In this document: positions 22,301 through 34,788 of the stretch, one piece after another
Numbering within the stretch: the first letter of the stretch is position 1
Layout of the letters: each line of letters begins with the position of its first letter
Source: Melanocharis versteri
Taxonomy: Eukaryota > Chordata > Aves > Passeriformes > Melanocharitidae
Assembly (NCBI GenBank): GCA_013397845.1
Contig: VZTG01001868.1
Span: 694,197 to 758,196, forward strand
Reading direction: 5' to 3'
Length of the DNA stretch: 64,000 nucleotides
Translations under genes and position numbers: made by a program
The notes under the pieces: model-generated
What the model was told of the DNA's origin: nothing
The model's database searches: none
Seen by the model: the letters and a program-made list of their open reading frames with translations, nothing else

Positions 22301-25300
22301 AGTCTGTATCACGTGGGGGACTCGGCTGGAGAAGTACCTGTAAGTATTTAGGGAAAATATTTATTTTTATTTGGAATAAAAGGAAAATTTTACCACCTGG
22401 CTTTGTGACAGAGAAATCTGTTTCTGGAACTAAAACTGTGGTATGGGCTTGCTATTGTCATCTCTTGTCATTCATCTTTTTACCTGAAATTTGGGGGAGA
22501 AAATCCCTTACAACCACGCTGGGCCATGTTCAAGCGTTTGCTGATAATGCCTGGGGAAAATTCACAACTCTGACATTTAATGAGCACAACCGATGGCTCT
22601 AAGAAGTTTGACTGGCTGCCAAATTGATATGTCTGTGTATCCCATCAGTGGCTGTTATATCTCATTTGGGGTTGTTTTTTTTTCTTCCTCTGATCTCTGT
22701 TAAATTGATTTTTAGCCAGTTTGTTTGGCAATCATGCTGAAGCACTGCAAAGTGGACACAAGATAGGAACAATGCTAAGCAACCAGATGTAAAAAGACTG
22801 GAGCAATAAGAAAGCATATTTGTTTTTCAGTGTTTAAACATGATTTACCAGCTGGGAAACTGTCTTGCAGGATATACTGCAGTTCCATTAAGCTAATCCA
22901 GAGCACAAACACATCACACAATGTGGTCTTACAAACACGCCTCCTGCAAATACCCCTGCATGCAGGAAGTGATACAGCAGGCACGGATTAGGTGGCAGTC
23001 ACTGGAGACACACAGATGGGAACGAAGGACTGTCTAGGAGGACTGGGACATTATGAGACACAGATCAGTTCTAGGTAGGGCCACATTTCCCCACGTGTAG
23101 GGGACCTCCATCTGCCTGTCAGCAGCTGCTCTGAGATCCTGTGGTATCACCGGAGCACTGGCAGAGCCCGAGTCAGAGCTGGATGAAGAGAGAGAAGGGA
23201 AAAGTGCCAGGACAGAAGTGCTGAAGACAGGACTTCAGCTGATCACCTGGGGTGATCACCGGCCAAATTTGTGCCAAAAGCACAAAATTAGAAGCCCTAA
23301 ATACAGAATTAAGGCCCTAAGTACAGGCAGCAAAAACCCCTAAAGTGCTGCTGTGGTGGATCAGGATGGATACTGCATTGTTCACAACTGGAGTTGCAGA
23401 GCCTGGCCCTTCTCTGCCATACTGTTGGGCTGTCACACAGCGTTGCCTGGTTGGCCTCCCCTACAGTAGCCAAAAAACTTCTGCCTCCCCTCATCGATGA
23501 GGAAGATGGGGACTGTCAGAGAGCAAGGAAACACAGGCTACCTTCTGCACTGCTGTTGGTTTAACTGATGAAGCTACCTGGACAAGTAACTTTAGCTCAA
23601 CATCACTTGAAAAAACTCAGAGAAGATCATTAATGGTAGAGGTCACTGTTTCATCCCCTCCCTACTGCCTGGCATCCTTCCATCCTGTCAATGTTGCCTT
23701 TCCTTGCCAAATCCAAACTCTTTACACTTTTTGTAGGAAAACTTGTCCTGTTCCTGGCCTGGGAAAGAGAACATGCCAAGCAGAACAGTGTAAATTGCAT
23801 CACTAGGTGGGATAATGTCTCCCAGACCTGCCAGTAAGGAAACTGCTGCTAGTTACAATATTAGAAAGCAGCTCCTGAAGCAGCAGGTCACTAACTGACC
23901 TTGCTTTGGCCTCTCAAGCATCTACTTTGACACCTGTCCAAGATCGAACACCTCCACTGCCACTATTTTTGCCCTTCCCTTACTTCTTCAGCCTTATCCC
24001 CACCTCTTGAAGCTGTCCTGTCCCTCTCGGCCCAACATTCTTGCTCAGTAGCTGCTCTCCTATCTTATCCAGGCCACCTCTTCAGCTGTTATCCAGAGGA
24101 GAGCAAGGAGGGAGTCAGCACTGTCCCTGCCACTGCCAGCCCAAACGGAAAGGTCCCTGGCTGCTCCCTGACCTGCCCCCAGGGCAGTGCCCTCTGCTCA
24201 GGGTGCCCATTGCAGACCCCACCTGGAGCTCCCCTGACCCAGCAAGGTGGGACAAACCCTGCACAACACAGCCCTGGGCTCAAGGGCTCAGGTGAGGTTA
24301 CTTCCACCATCACTGAGCTGATAGATTTTCTCCTGTGCTGTTTTATACTTGATGGTCAGAAAATTTTAGGGATAAAAATGGCTATTTCCCTGTAGGATTT
24401 ATTTCTAGGCTTGTGACTTTGCAAGAAAAAAAAATCTATCAAAATCGCATCATTCTGATTCCCGTCACATCCTTTTTGTTCTTTTCCCTCTTGACTTTCG
24501 AGGCTGCTATTTTAATAACTGTTTGCAGTTGAAATCAATGTCGTGCCACACTGAAAAGGCTGAAGTCCTAGCTTTCCTGAGGGAAAATATTTCCCCACAC
24601 ATTCCTATGGGAGAGATCGAAGTTCAGCCATGTGTCCAGCAGCTTGGGATGATTCTTGGAGATGCTTCATCTTGTCTCCTTCCCCATGTTGCTCTGGACA
24701 TGGTAATTCACAACCACAGCAGGCTTCCATGCCTCCAAATACAGGAATGTGACAAAGTACAGGGACTTCAAAGAGCTGAGGTACAGGGGAATGTGGTGGT
24801 TAAAGGCTGCTGTGTGTTCTAGGTTTCTGTGGTCTATTTTTAGCAGCTGTGGTTGCTGTGTATTGCAACCCTAAGTCACCTCTGAACTTAGAACCACAAA
24901 TATGAAACTGAAAAACAAATTAACTGGATCCACAGACTGGCCAGAAAGGAACCCTCTCTCAATATTTATGGACCAAACAAACATAAACAGCTGTAAAAAT
25001 GTCTTTTTGTTCTTCCTGGTTAAACACAGGCCTCCTCTGCTGCTGAGAAGGCTGTACAGTAAAACATCCCAGCATCTCTGCTGTGAGTAGCTGCTGGGAC
25101 TTTGAGGTTTTTCAGGTCAGCCCCACAAAAATGTTATGGCTGTTACGAAGTGCTAGGGCTGACTGCCAGGCTTTGCACCTCTTATTTTGTGCTTGAACCC
25201 TTTTTTCACTTAAATCTTTGTTATGTCAGTGTACCTGTGTTGAAATTAGTTGCTTGAACATAGTTGCTCCTGATTTGCATCAGTGGAAGTCAGAAGAGCA

Positions 25301-28300
25301 TCGGTCCACTTGTACTCTGTTTTCTTGGCCAGCTTGAAAGAGAGTCAACCCAAACCAACACACCTCCACAGCTGGTGAAGCAATGCAGTATCTCATCTTA
25401 CAGGTTGCTCTGTTCCTTTTGTTCTTTGCTGTCTGTGCGTGCAGAGAGGCTTTTTCCCACGTTTGCTATTTGATTTCATGTTTTCTCCTGCCCCGTCTGT
25501 CTGACAGCCTTTACTTTTCAGTTACTGTTTCTCAAAATGGCTCCAACCCCTCTCTTTTGCCATCTCAGAGGAAAGGCACAATTGCATTATTGTACTGAGT
25601 GAATGCATTTTCTCACACATGTAGCTGAATGGAAGACTATTTAAATATCTTAAACACTCTCCTAATTGGAATAATGACGTGCTAGGAATGGGAGTGCGAG
25701 GAGAATTTATATTCAGGCCCCTGAATTTCAGTGAATGAGTAATCAACACTCCATTACTTCCTACAAGGTTAAACAATTTTTTTTTTAAAGCAAATGGTTA
25801 CTGTAAAAACACCATTTGACTGCACTAAAACAAACAAACAAACGGAAACCCAAGTGTGGGTATTCCTGGTGATCTTTAGATCATGTGAGAGCTTTGTGAA
25901 TCCCTTGGCAAAGGAGAAGCTGACTTGGAATGCTGCTTGCTGGTGCCTCAGGGCTGCCCACCAGCCTCTGCCTCGTGCTTGCCCCATTTATCCTGTCACT
26001 CTTCACCTTGTGCTATCCTGGTGCTGGCGTCAACACCTGTGCTCCAAAGCCAATGCTCCGAGGCAGATCTGGGGGCAATTTGGGTTAAAAAATAACCCAG
26101 CAAAGTATGTTTGCTTGTCTGTGTGTGTGAGTGTTCAAAAGGCTCCACTTCCCTGTGTGATTCATGGAAAGGCTGTACCAAGGTCTGTGCCGGCAGGAGG
26201 GCAGACAGGAGCAAGGGGAAAGTGGAGCAAACCCAGGAGCTGGGGAGGAAAATCTCTCTGACCGATATTGCTGCCAAATATTTTATCTTCTGAAGTCACT
26301 GCCTTAGACCAGAGCAGTTGCAGTGGTGCCTGTAGCCTGTACCTTAGCAAGGCTGGCCTGTCTTTACATCTTTGCTTATTCTAATCAACAGGTTGGTCAT
26401 TTTCTTGGTCACTTTATTGCTGTAAAGTCAATTACATGCAGTTATTCAGCAGTCAGTGTGTAGTGGTCCAATGTAATCTATTTTACATATGAAATCTAAT
26501 TTTCCTTTCATCCTGCACATTCACAATAATTACATAACACTCTTAACCATTTACCTAGAAGAGCCTTTAAGCAGCTCTGAGTGATTAAGCATTGTTGCCT
26601 CTACTCTCTTTTGCATCCTCCAGTACGATGCATTTCTTTTCATTGTTTCTTTCCCGCTAATTGTTTCTGTAATTAATTTCATTGGGCTTGATCTGAAGCC
26701 CATGGAGGTGAATGCACAGTCTATCATTAACTTGACCAGGCTGCAGATCAGACCTATAAATGCTTTAATAGGCATAGGTCAAGGGCTTGAATTGCAGAAC
26801 ACCTGTTTTACTCTGTGTTCCTATTTCAGCTTGCTCCATCAGATATTTATGCAGAGATACAAACTCTCTTAGGCACAACACTGGGAAGTAGAAGTCTACA
26901 CTACATTTATTACAGCAGTACTGAGAAATGCCGACCACAGCACAGGTTGCCCCGTGCCTCACTCAAGCACCCAGCAAGGCACATATGGAGAGAGGCAAAC
27001 AGGCAGTTTGTGGCAGAACCGAGGCGTAAATCCAGGTAACATTTACTGCACGTTTACTGGCTGTTCTCCTCCCTGCTCCCAGCTATGCCTATCGTTCTGC
27101 TGAGGCACAACAGCTCTTGTATCTGTGCAAGCGCAATATTCTCTAATCCTCTCTGCCTGATAAAGACACAGGAGGCAGAATATTAATCCAAAAGGAAGGG
27201 CTGACTCCGGAGTGTTTCTAGCAACCCTGGTGCTGTTTGCCTGCACAGCAGTAATTATGGACTCTGCCACTGACAGCACGAATGAGTTTTTCCAGTGTCT
27301 CCCCGATAAGAAGATGCTGGAAGAGATCATGTGCACATGTCTCACAGAGCTCAAAGTTTCCTAATCTTTTTGCTGTTCCACTTTTCAGCATTATCAGATG
27401 CACTGCAATACCAAGCCTTGGAGGAGTGGCTTGAGCTGAAGGGACTTTTCCTGCCCGGTTTACATGATCCTGCTCGAAAGCAGCCATCCGTGACCAAATG
27501 TAGTAAAAACATAAAAATTCCAGCTCAACTTGAAGTGAATCCCCGTTCCCACTAGTTACTCAAAACAAAACATGAGTGTTAGTGCACCATCCCTGCTGGA
27601 AAACATAGCATGCTCTCATGTTATGGGAGTTAACTATAAAGTTAGTTTAACTGCTAAAAGAGCTGTATTTTTTTCACAGCAGCATCATGAACACACATGA
27701 GTTATCATGAGGTGAAAAACAGGCACTCAGCAGCAGACCCTGAAGTCAGCAGTTCTGGACAGATATCTGAGCTGACCTCAGCAAAACCACATTGTCATCT
27801 TCTGACTGTTTCCACCTCATGAAAACAAATGAACATTAACCCTCCAGAAGCTTTAAAAACTAACAGCTTTTTAAAAAAAATTAAACCTTATTTTTAGAAA
27901 TTAAGATGTCTCAAATGTCTTCTTTAAGTTTCTCAAACATTTGTAATTCACCCATTGATCTAAATGTAGATTCAGTTATTTATGCTGGATTTATTGTGCA
28001 TTATGCTCTGGTCAGTTGTTGACTCTCTCTCAGAGGCTATATGAACTCTGGTGACAAACAGGAAAAGATGAAAACTATTTCTCTGATATGACAGTATTGA
28101 TGAGAGTGCAAAGAAGCACTTTGGACTTCTCCTAAAGGGTAGGCTGATCTTCATTATCTTCCATTTGCATTTGTTTTTGCTCCATGGAAGAGAGATTAGG
28201 AGACAGCTGGCTTAGCTCCGTGTTTAGCAAGAATATAGAAGATGATAACTGCAAGGACACATTATTTACTTGATCAATAAGAGTGACTTTGGAATGCAGT

Positions 28301-31300
28301 CTAACTTGCTTCCTGAGTAATTGTCTTCAGTTCCCAAATGCTGCCTAACTCTCAACTGCCATAATAGGGATTTTTAAATTACTTGCCTCCTACAGCTGGT
28401 TAGTAATAGGGACAGAAATTTGTAGGCACCATGCAGATCTTCCTTTGTAAAATAATTTTCTTTCTTTCGCTAAATCTTCAACAGTCTAAATAAAAATCCC
28501 AGTGTGACCACCTCAGTCTTGCAGAAGGCAAGGCACAGGATGAGAAAAAGGATGATGGAGATCAAGCAGATTGTGTGAGGTACAACTGTTGTATTCTTTC
28601 CTAAAATGAAAAGTGCTTGCTAAAAAGCAATCCTCTGGTAAGGCAGTCAGTCACCCCAAGAAGGGAACCACCAGTAACCAGATTTTTATGTTTCTCAGAG
28701 CCTGAAATTGCTTTCCAAAGACATCAGTTAATGTCAGCTTTGCCTACTTCTGATCTTGTTTCTAATGTTCCTCTGTATTTCGCCCACAGACAAATGTTTG
28801 AAGCTTGGACATTTTTAAGGGATAGCTCTAGAGGAGCTGGAAAAAGTCTCAAATGAGTTCAAAATATTTCCATACTTGAATGAACAAAAAATAATGATTG
28901 AATTAGCTCACATCCCCAAGTTCCTAGAAGAGAGTCTTTACGGGACAAATGTGACCTTGCTGCCCTTCCTCTGCCTGCTGCTGTGGGAGCGTGAGGTGGG
29001 TTGGGATGCAGCCCAACAGCCTGGTGCTACCACACTGCTGCTCAACCTAAAACCTCTTCTAGCCTTCACTCTCTGCTCTTGGCACCTGTGCTAAAGCCCT
29101 GGGGCAGGTGGAAAGGACAGGTGCCAGCGTCTCCCCTTTCCATCAGGACACTCATGCCCTCTATTTGCAGTACTTGTCCTTCCTGTGCAGATGTGGGAGC
29201 CACAGACTCTAAAGTGCTTTGAAGTCTAATGGCTTGGTAGCACTGTGAAATGTTAAAAAGCCCACTAAGTCTGTCGGGGCAAAATCTTTGTCTTTGAGGC
29301 TGCTATCACAGGTATTCATGGTAAAGAAATGCTGGCCTGAATTCAAGGTTATGCCTTCCAGATTGGCAGCTGAAAACAGGTAAAGCACAGGGGCAGAGTG
29401 GCTGACCAAGGGGGTCCTCCAAGGCTTATCTACTGCAGAACCCAGGACACTCATAGGCAGGAAAAAATGCTACTCCAGGTAAGGGGACAATGCTAATAAA
29501 TACCCTAAGCACCTCTCCAGTCTCTCCTTTCCTGGTGTGTTGGCATACTGGTAGTGTCTGAAAGGAATCAAACATGGATCCTGCCTCACTTCTCTTTTCT
29601 GAACATCCTTCTGATCAGAATGAGCAATGAGTGTCACCCCAGATGGATTCCTGCCCGCCATGGAGACATGTGTGTTGGTCTCGGACAAGGGACAGCCTCT
29701 GACATTTGGGTTGGGGGTCGTCCCTGTGCTCCAGAGCAGGGTCTGTACCACAATTCTGCACATGAGCAGGCACCCCCTCATTGCGATGGAGCCTTCCCAT
29801 GTGGACTCACTCACAGTTCTCCCTGGGCTTCTTGGAGGCTCTTAGCATAGCTGTGGTCTCCATGGCAAGATGCTGACACAGCAAGTGGGAAGGATGGTGG
29901 AAAGGCTTGAGAGGTCCAAGGAACCCAGCATGGCCACATGATAATGGACTAGCAGCAAGTTTGCTGGAAAAATCAGGTCAAGCTTCTTGCTTCTACTGGT
30001 TTTACTGGGTCAGATCTGGATGTGGTTGTAGCATTCTGCTCCTCCATTTCCTCATCTTAAACATGAACATTTTGTTTCAGGACATGAAAAGGGAGTGGGG
30101 TTTGGGTGCTGAAATTTCAGAAAGAAGGAAACGCTTTGCCTCGTCTTTCCAGTTCTTTGTAATTACTTGGCTTTCTGGGTCTTCCCTGGGGGACTCTTCA
30201 CTTCCTTCTGCCAACTGTATACAGAAATTATTTACTCTGATTCATATCCGGGACCCTAGCACCTGCTAATTAGGTGTCCATATGGGCTGCAAGTGGGTAT
30301 GTTCTACGTAGGGCATCCAGAACTTATCCCAGAAATGTAGTTAAGTGAGGATTTCCTTTTGTGCCAAAGTTTACTCAAAAACCTCTCTCCTTCATTTCTC
30401 TACCTCAGGCTACCCATCGCCCTGCTTCTGAACTTTTACAGCCCCCAAGTTTTTCTTTTTAGTACAGCAGAGCTCCACAGACACTTACATGGGCTCAATA
30501 ACGAAATCAAGGAAAGAAGCAGGAACAGTAAGGAGACAAATGTCTGTCCTCACCGAGCCTCTGCAAAGGACTTTTAGGTTCCAGTGATGTCTCCTGGGCT
30601 CCTGTATCTAAGCTTTGGAAAGACTGTAGAGAACAAAGCAATTTAGAGGATGTCTGTTAAGTTTTTACTGCTCTCAGTAAACCTGTCTGAGCCATACACA
30701 ATTTTATTGCACACCCTGTGGCTGTTCCCAGTGGGCCATGTAATGCAGGAGGGACAGACCACTCTGTGTTACTTTGACACTGGTTTTGGTTCCTCTCAAG
30801 TTATTCTGGGGGTCTTTCCTGCTGACTTAAGAGCTCTCGTGATTCCTGCCTGTATCTGTGGAAAAACCAGCTGCTGATTCAGCTGTGGCTCTCTCAGGAA
30901 GGGGAACCCAAGTTCGGGTTTTGAGGAGGCAGGCCAGCATCCAGGAACCTTCGCCTGTTCCCAGGGGAACCCCAGAGCCAGGAATGAAGACGAAGCACAA
31001 GTTTTGGTTTCAATTCACTTTTTAAAACCAATGCCTTTTCAAAAACCAGTTTCCATAGTGATAGGGAACTGTAGCACTATTGTGAAGGTCCAAAAAGCCC
31101 CAGCTGAGTATTAGCCAGAAATTCAGCAGCGTGGTCAGCTCTGGAGCAGCCTTCCCCAGCCCCTGCTGTGCTCATAGCAGGGCTCTGCTTCAAACACCTT
31201 CCTGCCCACCAGCCACACTTTTAGCTGCCTGTGGGCTGTGCTACTCCTGAGCACTAGGGCTTAATCACAGGTAAAATGATGTTTGTCCAAAAAAGGAATA

Positions 31301-34069
31301 TGCTTTGGCTGCGTTTAGCCCTTTCCTATAAAGAGAAAAGCCAGATTTGAAGACAGCTTTCAACCATTGTTTCCTTGTGCAGAATGGTGCAGAAACCATG
31401 AAAGGTGCTCACAATCATCTGTTGAGTCAGCAGAAGACCCCAGCTGAAAGCTCAGGTCCTATTTAATCCTTATCTATTAGAATGTGCTGCCTCTCCCCTT
31501 CCCTTTTGCTATCTGTCATAGGGGCTTCTTCCACCCATGCTATAATCCAGACCTCCCAAAAGGACCTAGGAACTCTCACACAGTCATATGTTTGTCCTGG
31601 TCCTCACCACAACACATAAGAAGCGTGCCAGAGAGAACATCCTCCCCGCTGGGCTCAGTGCCAGGCGGTGGAGGTGACGGACCCCACCACTTCCTCCCGG
31701 TGCTTCTTTGCCCTCATCCCTCGTTATCTGCTGGATTATGTTGCAGTCTGCAGCACGCAAAGAAATACAACCACAGCACTCTTACAAGTTAAGTCTCAGG
31801 TAAAGTTACAGGCACCTGTCAAGTGCTTGTGTTACCTGTGGCTTTTAGGTAACGTGCGTTACACGTGTGTAGGAGGCAGGGAAAAGTGTGGTTGTGCTAT
31901 TTGTACAGATCTCAGGAAGCCTTTCTGTAGGTCTGGACTCAACGCCTTTCCTCAGGAACAGCCGGGACTGTGGGCTTCAGTGAGGGTGTCTGTGGCCTGC
32001 GTACCATCCTGAGTGCAGAGCCAGCCCGCCAGGCAGGGCGAGGATGCCTGCCCGAGGGGCACAGGGATGTAACAGCCCCGGCAGGAACCGCTGTGCATGC
32101 GGCAATTCCAGAACAGAACCCTGGCACTGAAGGCAGGGCACCAGCCTGACTCAAAGCATGCACCAGCCAACTCCTCCCGCCCCAAACCAAGCACTATTAT
32201 CCCTTTCAGTTTTATGATAAACTGTAATTTTTCTCACACATTTAACAATCATTATTCCCTTCCTACTCCTCCTATTTTTGCCTGTGTATCCATGCGACAC
32301 TTTTGGAGCTGAGATCACATGCAAGAAAGCAGAGTGAAAACGGCAACTAACGTAGTTTTTGTGAGAGAAGAATGTTTTGCATGTTGCTTCCAGTTAAAAC
32401 ATTGGAAATTGCATACCCAAACAAGAAATTGTCCCTCTGGTGCAAGACCTTAACACAGATGACCAAGGCCAAGCTCTGTAGGAAAGAAAAAAGAAAGAGA
32501 GGCATATTTGGACCAGTTCTTATGCCAGTATTTTCAATATAAGGGTAGACGTACTGCACCAAGCTAAGGGTTTGTCTATCCTAAGGCTGCCAGCACAGCC
32601 CCAGAAGAGGCCAAGAGGCCAGACATATTTGCTTTGTATTTCCGAGCTTCCAGCAACAGCAGCCCAGGGAATTCATCAAACAGAGATGAAACTGTGTCTA
32701 TATTGCCAGGACAAGCTGAATAAAATAAGAACTATGTATATCTTGAAAATTAATCATCAGGATTCACCAAAACTTGAGAAGTGCACCACTCTGACTGTCT
32801 TGTGATTGCGAGTGAAGGCACTGTTTCAGGGAGGTACTTCCTGCAGGAGACAAATTTTTCCCTTGCTTCCTCAAGACCTTCAAGTGACCCCACTAAATTG
32901 TTAAAATTCCATTAGAAAGTGGCTGCTGGGAACATGTGCAATAAATAGCTGCTAAGATCAATGGCAGTCTTGCTGATTTAAAATCAATGTATTGCTTGCT
33001 GACGGTGCTGGCAGTGTTTTCCTCTGGGAAATGTAACAGTGATTGGCTTTAAATAAACACAGTGGTAAAAAACTTTATCTGAACTCATTAGTGACTCAGA
33101 CTGGTTTTAGAGTAATCCAGAAAATGCCTGTTGCCCACAGACAAGACTTGGAAGTGATGAGTGACTTTGGATACTGCCATTTACGGTGGGCCACTGGAAA
33201 GCATCCTGGAACAGAGCAGAACTTCTGAAAATGCTCTCTGAAAATTAGGTACTTAGGGTGCCTAGACCATGCTCTGAAAGTCACCAGTCACTTTTGAAAA
33301 CATGACATGAACAGCATCAGGTTACTATGGCTCTAATGACCACCATCCACCTTTTCCAGGTCAATTCCTTGTTCCCCTCCCAGCTTCTGGCTGGCCTTCA
33401 TCCCATGGGACACCATGCATTCATGACAGAAATAAGCCCACCGAAACATAAAGTGCCACCACAAGTTGGTCTCAGCCACCAGCCACCAGCAAGGAGCTTT
33501 GGGCTGAGTTGGGATCCTCTCCCTCTTTTTCCTTAAAGCTTCTCCCCCACCATGAGTAGTTTTTTCTCAGAGGCTCAGCTAGATTGCTTTAATGAAAATA
33601 GACATGAAAGCATTTGCCCTACCTACATTCTGTTTTGTAACCTAACCATTTAATTGCATCATGCTTTTTCCTACAAATCATCTGATGATGATTCCCAGGA
33701 CAAGCCTTCACCTCCTCTCGTGCATGTTTTAATACTTCAGCTATTACTATATCCTGCTTGTAGATATCATTAACTCACAAGGGGATTGGTCACTAGATAA
33801 ATCAGAGCTCTTTTTGGTGGGTTTATAACCTGGGAAATTGGGCACCTGAGTGAGAAACAGAAACTGTAACCACATCAGAACTCTGCAGTCGATGCCTACA
33901 GACCGTCCAGAAGGGACAGGCAAGGACAGAGGGCAGGGTGTTTGCCCTACATGTGAAAAAATAGATTGAATGCACAGAACTGTCTTTTAAAACTAATGAT
34001 GAAGAGGTTGAGGGCTTCTAAGTAAAATCTTGGGGCAAGCCAACAAAGGAAACCTCATCTTTGGTCTTC
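16352..34069. other. Intergenic DNA, no gene recognised
   Basis: About 17.7 kb in which I see no recognisable exon, RNA gene or known repeat. Open frames of up to about 155 codons (for example 25794-26261 and 22237-22602) have no recognisable product and are at chance length for this much DNA. Local oddities are two side-by-side inverted repeats at 23221-23260 and a direct repeat of CAGCTTGAGC around 18648-18675. The AT-rich block at 17.7-18.8 kb could contain conserved regulatory DNA, but that cannot be judged from one genome. Confidence 0.5.
23221..23260. repeat. Two adjacent inverted repeats
   Basis: CTGAAG (23221-23226) is inverted as CTTCAG (23233-23238). Directly after it, TGATCACC (23240-23247) is inverted as GGTGATCA (23251-23258) across TGG. 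The right arm itself contains the 10-base palindrome GGTGATCACC. No repeat family or function is recognised. Confidence 0.6.
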
Positions 34070-34788
34070 CTGCAGAGCACCAGAGCAAGGGAAGCTGTTG
34101 ATGAAGTTTTCTTACTTGGACTACAGGAAACACTGTGCTCCCATGCTCTGATCCTGCTGGGGCACTCCTTGATATCTCTTGGAAAAGCAGCACAGTAAGC
34201 TGTAAGCAATCCAGGAGACTCTTGGAGAGTGTTGAGGGTGATTTCTTAATCCAGGTGACAAACAGCTTGACCAGAGGAGAAGCATTACCAGTCCTGTTGC
34301 TTATCACCAGGGGTGAGCTAATGAGAGACGATAAAACTGGTGATAGCTCAGACTGCAGTGATCCCGCCCTGGTGAGATTCACAGTCTTGAACACTGCTCC
34401 TGTGAAGAAAGGCTGAGAGAGTTGGAGTTCTTCAGCCTGGAGAAGAGAAGGCTCCAGGGAGACCTTATTGCTGCCCTTTAGTTTATAAGAAATATTGAGA
34501 AAGACTTTTTACTGAGGCCTGTTGTGATAGGAGAAAGGGCAGTGGTTTTAAACCAAACGACGGTGGACTTACACTGAATATACAGAAGATTTTTTTTTTA
34601 ATGATTAGAATGGTTATGAACAGGTCCAGAGAAGTTGTGGATGCCCATGATGGAATTGTTTGAAGTCAGGAACGATGGGGCTTTGAGCAACCTCATATAA
34701 TGGAAAGTTCCTTGACCATGGCAGGGGCTTTGGACTGGATGATCTTCAAAGGTCCCTCCCAACCCAAATCATTCTATGGTTCTATGAT
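34070..34788 (+). mobile_element. CR1 LINE, internally deleted copy
   Basis: The left part (to about 34385) encodes a decayed piece of the CR1 ORF2 endonuclease region. Recognisable fragments are LLDISWK, CKQSRRLLESVEGDFL and a serine/aspartate-rich SSDCSD stretch, all matching the family order. The protein frame shifts near 34140-34160. From about 34391 the sequence changes to the 3' CR1 module (GAAGAAAGGCTGAGAGAGTT, GAGAAGAGAAGGCTCCAGGG). It then runs to the usual end with GACTGGATGATCTTCAAAGG and TTCTATGGTTCTATGA. The reverse transcriptase domain between these parts is absent, so this copy is internally deleted and inactive. Confidence 0.85.

Noticed and set aside
30030..30100. Possible second MIR fragment (CCATTTCCTCATCTTAAACA)
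   Set aside because: A single short match to the MIR core with no supporting flanks.
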